A stretch of DNA of 64,000 nt from Frankia umida (lineage in GTDB: Bacteria > Actinomycetota > Actinomycetes > Frankiales > Frankiaceae): positions 1 to 64,000 of the forward strand of contig NZ_JALKFT010000003.1 in assembly GCF_023242945.1 (NCBI RefSeq). The letters are read 5' to 3'. A model generated the notes under the pieces. The model saw only the letters and a program-made list of their open reading frames with translations, was not told the origin of the DNA and made no database searches. Positions 51,781 to 60,533 of this stretch are shown here, piece after piece (within the stretch, counting starts at the first letter, position 1; each line of letters starts with the position of its first letter). The translations under genes and the position numbers were made by a program.

Positions 51781-52818
51781 ATGACGACGCAGGCGGGCCG
51801 GAGTGGACATCGCCCCTGGTACCGGCCCATGCGGCCGCGATCAGTCACCGAGGATCATCGAGTGGCGACACCGCTGGAGTTGCTGTTCGACCTCTGTTTC
51901 GTGGTCGCGGTCGCCCAGGCGTCGACGAAGCTGCACCACGCGCTGAGCGAGGGGCACGCGGGCAGCGGCGTCGCTGCCTTCGGCTGCGTGTTCTTCGCGA
52001 TCTGGTGGGCGTGGATGAACGTCACCTGGTTCGCCTCCGCCTACGACGTGGACGACGTCCCCTACCGTCTCGCCATGTTCGTCCAGGTCATCGGGGTGCT
52101 CGTGCTCGCCGCGGGGGTGCCGCGGGCCTTCGACGACCACGACTTCGCCATCGTGACCCTCGGTTATGCGGTGATGCGGATCGGTCTGGTGGCCCAGTGG
52201 CTGCGCGCCGCCCGTGGCGCCGGACCGGACGGAGCGCGCACCGCCCGCGCCTACGCGCTCGGGATCTCCCTGTGCATGGTCGGCTGGGCGTTGCTGCTGC
52301 TCCTACCGGACGCCGGCTGGGCCCCCGGCTTCGCCGTGATGGTGCTCGCCGAACTCGCGGTACCGATCCTCGCCGAGCGACGTGGCCGGACGCCCTGGCA
52401 TCCGCACCACATCGCCGAGCGATACGGCCTGTTCACGATCATCGTGCTGGGTGAGTCGATCCTGTCGGCGACGGTCGCCGTCCAGGTCGCGCTGGACGAG
52501 CACGAACTGGGCGCCGCCCTGTTCGCCGTGGCGGGCGGCGGCCTGCTGATCGTCTTCGCGATGTGGTGGGTGTACTTCGCCCGGCCGGCGCACGAGGTGC
52601 TGGTGTCGAGCGCGGCCGCCTTCCGGTGGGGATACGGCCACTACTTCGTGTTCGCGTCGGCGGCGGCCGTCGGCGCCGGCCTCGCGGCACTGGTCGACCA
52701 GGTCAGCCACCACAGCGAACTCGGCGCCCTGGCCGCCGTCGCCACCGTGGCCGTACCGGTCGCCGTCTTCCTGGCCGCTGTCACCCTCCTGCACGGCAAC
52801 CCACTGACCAGGAAATAG
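51781..52818 (+). CDS. low-temperature-requirement A (LtrA) family membrane protein
   Basis: A 345-residue protein with about nine to ten hydrophobic helices. Family features are the N-terminal ATPLELLFDLCFVVAVAQ, FFAIWWAWMN, and ERYGLFTIIVLGESIL. It is on the short side for the family, the C-terminal end looking clipped (ends AVTLLHGNPLTRK). The role of LtrA is not established beyond growth at low temperature in Listeria. Divergent from the response regulator, with 244 bp between them. Confidence 0.88.
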   Translation: MTTQAGRSGHRPWYRPMRPRSVTEDHRVATPLELLFDLCFVVAVAQASTKLHHALSEGHAGSGVAAFGCVFFAIWWAWMNVTWFASAYDVDDVPYRLAMFVQVIGVLVLAAGVPRAFDDHDFAIVTLGYAVMRIGLVAQWLRAARGAGPDGARTARAYALGISLCMVGWALLLLLPDAGWAPGFAVMVLAELAVPILAERRGRTPWHPHHIAERYGLFTIIVLGESILSATVAVQVALDEHELGAALFAVAGGGLLIVFAMWWVYFARPAHEVLVSSAAAFRWGYGHYFVFASAAAVGAGLAALVDQVSHHSELGALAAVATVAVPVAVFLAAVTLLHGNPLTRK

Positions 52819-52997
52819 GGCGTCCCCCGGCGGCCATCCCCGGTCTTTTCCCGGCCCGGCAGCGCCTCGAACATGTTTTCCGGCCGGCCGTCACCACCTT
52901 TACTCTTCCTTTACAGCCACATCGGCCCATCCTGCGGACGGGCTGTTACTGTTTGCCTGGAAGCCGCAAGTTCCGGCGCACCGTGGAGAAGGCACTC

Positions 52998-53333
52998 ATG
53001 ACGTTCGTCGTCACGTCAGCCTGTATCGACGTGAAGGACACCGGCTGTGTGAGCGAGTGCCCCGTGGACTGTATCTACGAGGGCGACCGGAAGCTGTACA
53101 TCCATCCGGATGAGTGCATCGACTGCGGGGCCTGTGCGGCCGCCTGCCCCGTTGACGCGATCATGAACCTGAAACTGGTTCCGGAGGGGGAAGCCGAGTT
53201 CATCGCGGACGAGGCTCGCTTTTTCCACACCCTTCTACCGGGGCGTAACACACCCGTCGGCGCTCCGGGTGGCGCGGGGAAGATCGGCCCGCTCAGGGTC
53301 GACACCCCTTTCGTCGCCGCCTACGAGCGCTGA
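52998..53333 (+). CDS. fdxA: 7Fe ferredoxin (FdxA type)
   Basis: A 111-residue ferredoxin. Cys9, Cys17, Cys21 and Cys25 with Cys40, Cys43, Cys46 and Cys50 provide ligands for a [3Fe-4S] and a [4Fe-4S] cluster; the GCVSECPVDC and CIDCGACAAACP motifs are typical. The C-terminal extension (about 60-111) is common to actinobacterial FdxA. It could carry electrons from the KorAB enzyme, whose genes lie 0.9 kb downstream on the opposite strand, to nitrogenase or other acceptors; this link is inferred from location. Confidence 0.95.
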   Translation: MTFVVTSACIDVKDTGCVSECPVDCIYEGDRKLYIHPDECIDCGACAAACPVDAIMNLKLVPEGEAEFIADEARFFHTLLPGRNTPVGAPGGAGKIGPLRVDTPFVAAYER

Positions 53334-53873
53334 TGGCACAGACCGCCGGCGAAGGCTGACGCGGCCACGGCGTCAGCGGGACCGCCGGCTACGGCCGGTG
53401 CCCAGGACCACCCCCGTCCGGGCACCGGCCTTTCAATCGTCGCCCTTTCGGGCATTTCTTCACGAGCCCCGTACCGCCAACCCCGTCCTACCACCCCAGG
53501 ATTGCCACCCGCACATCAGCGGCCGTTCCACGAAGGCCGCTTCTTCCGGTGGTCACCCGCGACCCGCGTGACGTTTCCGTGGAACGCACCTCGCGAAAAG
53601 CGAGCCACGCCGCACACCATGATCCCGGGCCGCGTGTCGCACGATGCACGATTTCCCGCACGCGGCACCTTCCCCGGCCGCGGCCGTGAGACGCGTGATT
53701 CCCCGCATCCGGCACGTTCTCCGACGGCGCCCCCGTACGCGGTGTTTCGAACGTCCAAAAAAGGCCGGGACGGTGCCGCGGTGTGTCCGTTCGCCGATGT
53801 CACCCGCGACACAGATGCCCCGGCGGACGTACCCGACTCCCCCATGCCCGCGCCGACACACCCACGGTCACGG

Positions 53874-54002
53874 GCCGAGAACGTCGGGGAGGGCTGTTGG
53901 GTCGAGGGCTGATCGGCCGCCTGCCGAGAACATCGGGGAGGGCTGATCGGCCGCGGGCCTCGGGCCGAGGGTTGTTCGGCCGCCTGCCGAGGGTTGTTCG
54001 GC
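53874..54002. repeat. short degenerate direct repeats with GCCGA/TCGGC arms
   Basis: A 23-bp element at 53874-53896 recurs at 53923-53945 with one mismatch. A 17-bp element GCCGAGGGTTGTTCGGC occurs exactly twice (53964-53980, 53986-54002), each with inverted GCCGA/TCGGC ends. CTGATCGGCCGC also recurs (53909, 53943). Confidence 0.7.
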
Positions 54003-54111
54003 GTGTCGAGGCCGAGATTCTCGAACATCCCTCGGCATTTCATGATCACCCCTGCGAGCAGGCCCGCGAGCAGGTCGGGAAGGGTGAAGGAGCAGGGATT
54101 ACCGGACAACA

Positions 54112-54151
54112 GAGGGGATCAGGCCATGGGAACAGCTGGCCTGATCCCCTC
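54112..54151 (-). terminator. terminator of the nif-kor array
   Basis: A perfect 14-bp stem GAGGGGATCAGGCC/GGCCTGATCCCCTC with a 12-nt loop, 62 nt beyond the korB stop on the minus strand. A second, imperfect hairpin (CCGGT...ACCGG, 54193-54220) overlaps the korB stop itself. Confidence 0.75.
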
Positions 54152-54212
54152 GCTGCGCTCGACGGGCGGTCCGCCCGGCCGCCCGTCACGCTCCGGTCAG
54201 GGGCACAGGCCC

Positions 54213-55301
54213 CTAACCGGCGACCACCCAGGAGTCGGAACCGGTGAGCAGGGAGCGCAGCTCACCACGTCCACCGGGCCGGGCCGTAGCCAGGCGCTCC
54301 TGGAAGAGTTGATCGAAACTGGGCTGGGACACCGAGCGGTAGACACCGATCGGCGCCTCGCCGAGGGCCGTCTCCGCGAGGCGGGACAGCGCGTAGGCAT
54401 AGGTGGAGTTCTGGGTGCCGGGGTCGTGGACGACCACCCGGGGGTCGCCACCGTTACCGACGACGAGCTCACCGGTGTTCGGGTCGCGGACGATGCCCCA
54501 CTGGTCGTTCGGGCCGAAGACGATCGGCAGTCCGGGGGACAGCCGGATCGGTCCGAGCTCGGGCGACGCGGGGTCGTTCTCGGTGGTGGCATCACCCGAG
54601 CCACGCGGCTGGCGAGGGATGTTGTTGAACGTCGGGCAACCCTGACGGATCTCGATCAGGGCGGCGCCCTTGTGGGCGGCCGCGGCGGTCAGGGTCGCGG
54701 TCAGGTGCCGCCGGTCGGTGTCGATGGTGCGGGCCACGAAGGTGGCGCCGGCGCCCAGGGCGAGCGCGATCGGGTTGAACGGGTAGTCCAGCGAGCCGTG
54801 CGGGCTCGACGGGCTGACCGTGCCGACCTTGGACGCGGGCGAGAACTGGCCCTTGGTCAGACCGTAGATGTGGTTGTTGAACAGCAGGATCTTGAGGTTC
54901 ACGTTGCGGCGCAGCGCGTGGATCAGGTGGTTGCCACCGATCGAGAGCGCGTCACCGTCACCGGTGACGACCCAGACCGACAGGTCGGGGCGGTTGATGG
55001 AGACACCGGTCGCGAACGTCGGGGCCCGCCCGTGGATGGAGTGGATGCCGTAGGTGTCGAGGTAGTAGGGCAGCCGCGAGGAGCAGCCGATGCCCGACAC
55101 CACCACGGTGTTCTCGGGGGCCACGCCGAGTGCGGGCAGCAGGCCCCGCATCGTCGACAGGATCGCGTGGTCACCGCAGCCGGGGCACCAGCGGACCTCG
55201 TTGGCGGTGGTGAAGTCGGCGACCGTGGGGGCCCGCCGGCCGGCGGTGCCCGCCGGCTCCTCGGCGCGCGCGGCGCCCTCGGTCTCGCCTGTGGGGCTCA
55301 T
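54213..55301 (-). CDS. korB: 2-oxoglutarate:ferredoxin oxidoreductase, beta subunit
   Basis: A 362-residue subunit with the thiamine-diphosphate-binding signature GDGDALSIGGNHLIHALRRN and conserved RWCPGCGDHAIL. The CPGCGDH motif is the usual beginning of the actinobacterial KorB core. Together with KorA it oxidises 2-oxoglutarate to succinyl-CoA plus CO2 and reduces ferredoxin, without a delta/gamma subunit. The ATG overlaps the korA stop by 4 nt. It ends the minus-strand array. Confidence 0.95.
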   Translation of the reverse strand: MSPTGETEGAARAEEPAGTAGRRAPTVADFTTANEVRWCPGCGDHAILSTMRGLLPALGVAPENTVVVSGIGCSSRLPYYLDTYGIHSIHGRAPTFATGVSINRPDLSVWVVTGDGDALSIGGNHLIHALRRNVNLKILLFNNHIYGLTKGQFSPASKVGTVSPSSPHGSLDYPFNPIALALGAGATFVARTIDTDRRHLTATLTAAAAHKGAALIEIRQGCPTFNNIPRQPRGSGDATTENDPASPELGPIRLSPGLPIVFGPNDQWGIVRDPNTGELVVGNGGDPRVVVHDPGTQNSTYAYALSRLAETALGEAPIGVYRSVSQPSFDQLFQERLATARPGGRGELRSLLTGSDSWVVAG

Positions 55302-57349
55302 CGTCCTGCCTCCCGAGTCGCGTCGCTGTGGATAACGGTGGTCTTGCCGCCGGCGCCGGCGCCGGCCTTGGCCGCGGTCAGGCGCGCGGTGACGTCACCG
55401 ACGACCTTCGCCGCGCCGTTGCCGCCGACGGCGGCCTGCTCGGGGGTGTCGTCGTCGACGACTCCCTGGATCACCCGGGTGATGACGGAGGCGAGCTCCG
55501 ACACCTGGAACGGCATACCGCGGGTCTGGTTGTAACCGACGGTGTCGATCAGGGTCTCCCGGCGCAGGTGGCCGGCGAGCTGCCCCAGGTTCATCTCGGG
55601 GACGAGCACGGTGTGGTACTCCGAGAGCACCGACGCCAGGTTCGCCGGCAGCGGGGCGAGGTGACGCAGGTGCGCCTGGGCGACCTTCAGCCCGTCGGCA
55701 CGCACCTGGCGGCACGCCTCACCGATGGGGCCCCAGGTCGAGCCCCAGCCGATCACGAGGACGTCCGCACCGGAGCCGGGCGGGCCGGCGGGGTCGTCCA
55801 CCTCGAGCGGCGGGACGTCCACGCCGTCGATCTTGGACTGGCGGGTGCGGATCATCAGGTCGTGGTTGTCCGCGTCATAGGACACCGCGCCGGTGAGGTC
55901 CTGCTTCTCCAGGCCACCGATGCGATGGGCCAGGCCCGGGGTGCCGGGGATCGCCAGCGGCCGGGCGAGGGTCGCCGGGTCACGGGCGTAGGGCAGGAAC
56001 ACCGGGTTGCCGACCTCGTCGACCGCGTTCGGCTCGGTGGCGAGCTCGATGCCGAGTTCGGGCAGCTCGTCGAGTTCGGGCACCCGCCACGGCTCGCTGC
56101 CGTTGGCGATGTAGGAGTCCGACAGCAGGATCACCGGGGTGCGGTAGGCCAGCGCGATCCGGGCGGCCTCGAGCGCCGAGGCGAAACCGTCCGCGGGCGA
56201 ACGGGCCGCGATCACCGGCAGCGGTGCCTCGCCGTGGCGGCCGTAGAGCGCCTGCAGCAGGTCGGACTGCTCGGTCTTGGTCGGCAGACCGGTGGACGGG
56301 CCACCGCGCTGCACGTTGACGATGACCAGCGGCAGTTCCATGATCACCGCGAGGCCGATGGCCTCGGACTTCAGCGCCATGCCGGGTCCGGAGGTGACGG
56401 TGACGCCGAGCATCCCGGCGAACGACCCGCCGATCGCCGCACCGATCGCGGCGATCTCGTCCTCGGCCTGGAACGACCGTACGTCGTAGGACGTGAGCAG
56501 GGACAGCTCGTGCAGCACCTCGGAGGCCGGGGTGATCGGGTAGGCGCCGAGGAACAGCGGCATCCCCGCCTGGTGGGCGGCGGCGACCAGGCCGTACGCG
56601 ATGCCCTTGTTGCCCTTCATGTGCCGGTAGGTGCCCGGCGGCAGGGCCGCCGGCTTCACCTCGTAGACAGTGGCGAAGGCCTCGGTGGTCTCACCGTAGA
56701 TCCACCCGGCGCGCAGCGCCGCGATGTTCGCGGCCTGCACGTCCGGCTTGGACGCGAAGCGCTTGCGCAGGTAGTCGGCGGTGTCCTCGATCGGCTGGGA
56801 GAACATCCAGGACACCAGGCCGAGCGCGTACATGTTCTTCGTGCGCGCCGCGTCCTTGCGCTTGAGGTTGTGGTCGGCGACGGCGGCGGAGGCGAGCCCG
56901 GTCAGGTTGATCGCGAACAGCTGGTAGGAGTCCAGCGATCCGTCGGTCAGCGGGTCGACCTCGTAGCCGGCCTTGTCCAGGCCCAGCTCGGTGAACGAGT
57001 CGGTGTCCAGGATGATGACGCCGCCGGGGCGCAGCTCGGTGATGTTGGCCCGCAGCGCCGCCGGGTTCATCGCGATGAGGACGTCCGGCTGGTCGCCGGG
57101 GGTGGTGATGTCATGGTCGGCGATGTGCAGCTGGTAGCTGGACACACCGGCCACGGTCCCCGATGGGGCCCGGATCTCCGCCGGATAGTTCGGCAGGGTC
57201 GCCACGTCGTTACCGATCGCGGCAGCCTGGGCGCCGAACCGGTCACCGGTGAGCTGCATTCCGTCGCCGGAGTCGCCGGCGAAACGGATCACCACGTTCT
57301 CCAGTCGTCTGACCCCGTCGGGCCGCTCGGGCAACTGGTCGGTGGGCAT
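55298..57349 (-). CDS. korA: 2-oxoglutarate:ferredoxin oxidoreductase, alpha subunit (gamma-alpha fusion)
   Basis: A 683-residue subunit. The N-terminal gamma-like domain (about 1-200) starts VIRFAGDSGDGMQLTGDRF; the pyrimidine-binding alpha domain follows (about 230-600) with GLVAAAHQAGMPLFLGAYPITPASE. The ATG at 57349 has GAGG 6 nt upstream; an in-frame ATG at 57361 is less likely. It is 120 nt downstream of nifS and co-oriented with it, so it may be transcribed with the nif genes and supply low-potential electrons to nitrogenase. Confidence 0.94.
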   Translation of the reverse strand: MPTDQLPERPDGVRRLENVVIRFAGDSGDGMQLTGDRFGAQAAAIGNDVATLPNYPAEIRAPSGTVAGVSSYQLHIADHDITTPGDQPDVLIAMNPAALRANITELRPGGVIILDTDSFTELGLDKAGYEVDPLTDGSLDSYQLFAINLTGLASAAVADHNLKRKDAARTKNMYALGLVSWMFSQPIEDTADYLRKRFASKPDVQAANIAALRAGWIYGETTEAFATVYEVKPAALPPGTYRHMKGNKGIAYGLVAAAHQAGMPLFLGAYPITPASEVLHELSLLTSYDVRSFQAEDEIAAIGAAIGGSFAGMLGVTVTSGPGMALKSEAIGLAVIMELPLVIVNVQRGGPSTGLPTKTEQSDLLQALYGRHGEAPLPVIAARSPADGFASALEAARIALAYRTPVILLSDSYIANGSEPWRVPELDELPELGIELATEPNAVDEVGNPVFLPYARDPATLARPLAIPGTPGLAHRIGGLEKQDLTGAVSYDADNHDLMIRTRQSKIDGVDVPPLEVDDPAGPPGSGADVLVIGWGSTWGPIGEACRQVRADGLKVAQAHLRHLAPLPANLASVLSEYHTVLVPEMNLGQLAGHLRRETLIDTVGYNQTRGMPFQVSELASVITRVIQGVVDDDTPEQAAVGGNGAAKVVGDVTARLTAAKAGAGAGGKTTVIHSDATREAGR

Positions 57350-57469
57350 GGGAGACCTCATCTCTGGCGTCGCGACCTGCGCGCCGTTCGTCCGGGCTCG
57401 AAGGCCCGCGGGTCAAGCCGCGGACGTGACGGCGAGTCCGGCGGCGCCGATCGGTGGTGCGTCGGTGGA

Positions 57470-58843
57470 TCAGGGCAAGGCGGATCGTGGGACGGGTAGT
57501 TCGGGGAACTGTCCGTTGCCCGGGTTGGCGAGGCCTCGCGGGTCCGGCGGCAACCCGCGTCCCGCGAGCTCGCCGGACGTACCTGGCTGACCGCTGACGG
57601 CCAGGTCACCGGACGCGGTGGCGTGCAGGGAGTGCACCCGCAGCACCGCGCGGGCCACCGCCGCCGCGGCGGTGTGGATCTGGTCGACCGTGGTGAACCG
57701 GCCGACGCTGAACCGCAGGCTCTCCCGGGCGGCGGCCGCCGAGCGCCCCATCGCCAGCAGCACCGGCGATGGTTCGTCCGCCCCGCCGTGGCAGGCCGAA
57801 CCCGCGGACACCGCGACATCGGGCAGGCAGGCCAGCACCGCGTCGGCGTCGGCGCCGACGAACCGCAGACTCAGCGTGTTCGGCAGCCGCACCAGCCCGG
57901 GCCGTCGGCTGGCGTCCTCGCGGGGACCGTTGACCTCGATGGCGTCCGCGCCGAGCCAGCCGACCAGCTGGTCGTAGAGCAGGTCGGTCTGCGCCCGGGT
58001 CCGGACCGCCTCGTCGGCGAACACCGCGGCGGCGATCCGGGCCGCCGCGCCGAACCCGACGATGCCGGGGGTGTTCAGGGTGCCCGAACGCAGGCCGCGC
58101 TCCTGACCGCCGCCGTGCAGCAGCGGGGAGAGCCGTCCCCGGGCCGACCGGGAGGCGATCAGCACGCCGACGCCCTTCGGGCCGTACACCTTGTGCGCGG
58201 AGGCGACCGCGAGGTCGATGCCCGTCTCGGCGACGGCGACCGGAATCCGACCGAACGCCTGGGTGACGTCGCACAGGAACAGCGCGCCGACCTCCTGGGC
58301 GAACGCGGCCACCGGCCGTGGGTCGGTGAGCGCGCCCGTCTCGTTGTTCGCCGCCATCACCGCGACCAGCGCCACCTGGCCCCCGGCCGGCATCGGACCG
58401 CGCGCCGACGCCGGCCCCCCGACCGGCAACGGCCGCAGCAGTGCCCGCAGGTGGGCGAGGTCGAGGCTGCCGTCGGGCCGCACCCGGATGGTCTGCACGC
58501 TGCCACCGAAACGTTCGGCGGCGGCGTGCGCGGCCCCCAGGATCGCCGGATGCTCGGTCGCCCCGACCAGCACCCGTCGGGCGTCCGGCGGGGCGGTGGC
58601 GAGCACCCCGTGGATGGCGAGGTTCGCCGCCTCCGTCGCCCCGCTGGTGAACACGATGTCGCGGGGCCGGGCGCCGGCGAGGGTGGCGATGTCACGGCGG
58701 GCCGCCTCGACCAGCCGGGCGACGGACTCCCCCGCCGGATGCCGGCTCGCCGGGTTCGCGTAGTGCTCACGCAGCAGCGGCAGCATCGCGGTGAGGACCT
58801 CCGGGTCGACCGGGGTCGTCGCGTTGTGGTCCAGGTAGATCAT
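57470..58843 (-). CDS. nifS: cysteine desulfurase NifS
   Basis: A 457-residue PLP enzyme. The N-terminal IYLDHNATTPVDPEVL, PLP Lys218 in ASAHKVYGPKG and catalytic Cys351 in SAGSACHGG are intact. It takes sulfur from cysteine for nitrogenase Fe-S cluster assembly. After the normal fold the protein carries about 55 extra residues rich in Gly/Pro/Arg. Its ATG overlaps the hesA stop by 4 nt. Being in the nif array and beside hesA/hesB, the nif-specific role is well supported. Confidence 0.94.
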   Translation of the reverse strand: MIYLDHNATTPVDPEVLTAMLPLLREHYANPASRHPAGESVARLVEAARRDIATLAGARPRDIVFTSGATEAANLAIHGVLATAPPDARRVLVGATEHPAILGAAHAAAERFGGSVQTIRVRPDGSLDLAHLRALLRPLPVGGPASARGPMPAGGQVALVAVMAANNETGALTDPRPVAAFAQEVGALFLCDVTQAFGRIPVAVAETGIDLAVASAHKVYGPKGVGVLIASRSARGRLSPLLHGGGQERGLRSGTLNTPGIVGFGAAARIAAAVFADEAVRTRAQTDLLYDQLVGWLGADAIEVNGPREDASRRPGLVRLPNTLSLRFVGADADAVLACLPDVAVSAGSACHGGADEPSPVLLAMGRSAAAARESLRFSVGRFTTVDQIHTAAAAVARAVLRVHSLHATASGDLAVSGQPGTSGELAGRGLPPDPRGLANPGNGQFPELPVPRSALP

Positions 58844-59670
58844 TGCGGGCCCGGTCCGCAGTCGGGGCAGTGCGGGTCGCGCCGGGTCCGCAGGGCGCGC
58901 AGGTCGACGTCCCACAGGTCCAGGTGGATGAGCCGGCCGACCGCGGGCTCGGCGAACCCGCCGGCGATCTTGAGCGCTTCGGTGGCCGCCAGGCAGCCGA
59001 CGGTGCCGGCGACCGAACCGAGCACCGGGAAGCCCAACGGCTCCCAGGACGGGTCCCCCTCGGGGAACACGCACCGCAGACACGGCTCCCCCGGCCGCAC
59101 CACCAGCAGGGACGCCTCGGTGGCGTTCATCGCCGCGACGACCAGCGGCACCGCGGAGCGCACGCACAGCCGGTTGATCAGATACCGCTCGGGGAAGTTG
59201 TGCCGGGCGTCGACGACGACGTCGGCCCGGGCGATCAGCTCGGGCACCGCCTCGTCGTCCAGTGGCCGGTCGAGGGCGACGACCTCGACCGCCGGATGAT
59301 GCGCCCGCAGCGTGTCCGCGGCGTTGTGCACCCGGGAGCGCCCCACCCGGTCCGGACGCATCAGCGTCTGCCGGTTGAGGTCGGGCTCCTCCAGGTCACC
59401 GGGATGCACCAGGATGAGCCGGCCGACTCCGGCGGCGGCCAGGTAGGTCGCCGCCGCCCCACCGACCCCGCCCACCCCGGCCACCAGCACCGTCGCCTGG
59501 CTCAGCCGCCGCTGGGCGGCGACCCCGAAGCCAGGGATGATCATCTGCCGGTCGTAGCGACGGGCCGCCTCCGACCCGGGCGGGGCCGTCTGCACGGGCA
59601 CCGCCCGCGCTGACGGGCCCGGACACATCGTGCGTAGCAGCGGGTGGGGGTGGGACCGGGCTGTGACCAT
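58840..59670 (-). CDS. hesA: HesA/ThiF/MoeB-family adenylyltransferase
   Basis: A 276-residue E1-like protein. ATP-binding GVGGVGG in VLVAGVGGVGG, conserved NRQTL, the DARHNFPERYLINRLC block, and zinc cysteine pairs CLRC and CPDC. HesA proteins are found in nif clusters and are thought to activate a sulfur-carrier or Mo-cofactor-related protein; the exact substrate is not known. The ATG at 59670 has GGAG 8 nt upstream. The ATGA overlap with nifS indicates coupling. Confidence 0.92.
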   Translation of the reverse strand: MVTARSHPHPLLRTMCPGPSARAVPVQTAPPGSEAARRYDRQMIIPGFGVAAQRRLSQATVLVAGVGGVGGAAATYLAAAGVGRLILVHPGDLEEPDLNRQTLMRPDRVGRSRVHNAADTLRAHHPAVEVVALDRPLDDEAVPELIARADVVVDARHNFPERYLINRLCVRSAVPLVVAAMNATEASLLVVRPGEPCLRCVFPEGDPSWEPLGFPVLGSVAGTVGCLAATEALKIAGGFAEPAVGRLIHLDLWDVDLRALRTRRDPHCPDCGPGPQ

Positions 59671-59866
59671 CGTGCGCTCCGCGGATTCGGCAGGACGGAT
59701 GACGGATGAGGGATGACCGACGTCGGCGGCCAGGTGTTCGGACGGCCAGGGTCAGTGGTCGGTCGTCACGGTTCGGCGGTCAGGTGGTGGGCGTCGGGTG
59801 GGCACCGGTGCCGGTGCCGGTGCCGGCGGCGACGCCGGCGGGCGGTGCGGTGAGCCGGGCCGGGCC

Positions 59867-59902
59867 GGCGGGTGGACTGATCCGCGGACTGGTCCACCCG
59901 CC
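59867..59902 (-). promoter_or_regulatory. hairpin between hesB-nfu and hesA
   Basis: A perfect 11-bp stem GGCGGGTGGAC/GTCCACCCGCC with a 14-nt loop, 10 nt after the hesB-nfu stop on the minus strand, in the only long gap (242 bp) of the nif array. It may act as a partial terminator or as a stabiliser of the upstream mRNA. Confidence 0.55.
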
Positions 59903-59912
59903 GACGGCGGGT

Positions 59913-60533
59913 TCAGGGGACGAGCGCGACCCGACCGATCTCGGGCAGGGCCTCCTTGAGCCGGGCCTCGATCACCCCGGACAGCGTCGCGCCGGCGCTG
60001 GAGCAGCCGCCGCAGGCACCGGTCAGGCGCAGGTGCACCTCGGCCGACCCCGGCTGGCCGCCGCCGGCGAGGACGGCGACGATCTCCGCGTCCCCGCCGT
60101 CGCCGCGCAGGAACGGTCGGATCTCCTGCATGACGTCCTCGACCTGGGCGCGCAGCAGCGCGTCGGCCTCGGTGCGCTCGGGGGACTCCGACGAGCCGAA
60201 CGACGAGCCGCAGCCGCAGGAGCTCTTCGCGTTCGGGTTGGTGAAGGTGAACCCGGACGAGGTGAGCGTCTCCGCGTAGTCGACGCGCATCCCGCGCAGC
60301 AGGTCGATCATGGAGGTGTGGACGACGACGTCGAAACCGTCCTGGGTGAAGACGAGGTCGTCGGCCTCGGGGCCGGGCACCAGTGCCAGCTTGTAGGTGT
60401 AGCCGGAGCAGCCGCCCGGGTCGACCCCGATGCGCAGCGCGAAGTTCTCGGTGCCGGCGGTGGAGCTCAGCAGGTGATGGACCTGCTTGCGGGCCCGGTC
60501 CGTCAGCTCGACGATGGTGGCGGTCGTGGTCAT
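59913..60533 (-). CDS. HesB (A-type)–Nfu fusion Fe-S scaffold/carrier
   Basis: A 206-residue two-domain protein. Residues 1-115 are an A-type (HesB/IscA) domain with its three cluster cysteines Cys42 (GGCSGY), Cys106 and Cys108 (SSCGCGS). Residues 125-206 are an Nfu (NifU C-terminal) domain with Cys174 and Cys177 in TGACGGCSSAG. Both cluster sites look functional. The ATG at 60533 has GGAGG upstream and overlaps the nifB stop by 4 nt. It probably receives Fe-S clusters built with NifS sulfur and delivers them to nitrogenase proteins. A separate scaffold NifU is not in the window. Confidence 0.9.
   Translation of the reverse strand: MTTTATIVELTDRARKQVHHLLSSTAGTENFALRIGVDPGGCSGYTYKLALVPGPEADDLVFTQDGFDVVVHTSMIDLLRGMRVDYAETLTSSGFTFTNPNAKSSCGCGSSFGSSESPERTEADALLRAQVEDVMQEIRPFLRGDGGDAEIVAVLAGGGQPGSAEVHLRLTGACGGCSSAGATLSGVIEARLKEALPEIGRVALVP

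Larger units (their letters stand above)
53334..54212. other. 880-bp convergent intergenic region with degenerate repeats
   Basis: Between fdxA (plus) and korB (minus). Open frames here have no conserved sequence. It holds short direct repeats at 53874-54002 and a strong hairpin near the korB end. No RNA gene or mobile element identified. Confidence 0.5.

Noticed and set aside
52960..53333. Nif-type [4Fe-4S] ferredoxin (FdxB/FdxN) next to kor
   Set aside because: The cysteine spacing is that of the housekeeping 7Fe FdxA family; a nif-specific ferredoxin is not visible in this window.
55328..57499. A 723-codon open frame antisense to korA
   Set aside because: Same mirror effect; korA has full domain motifs and this frame has none.
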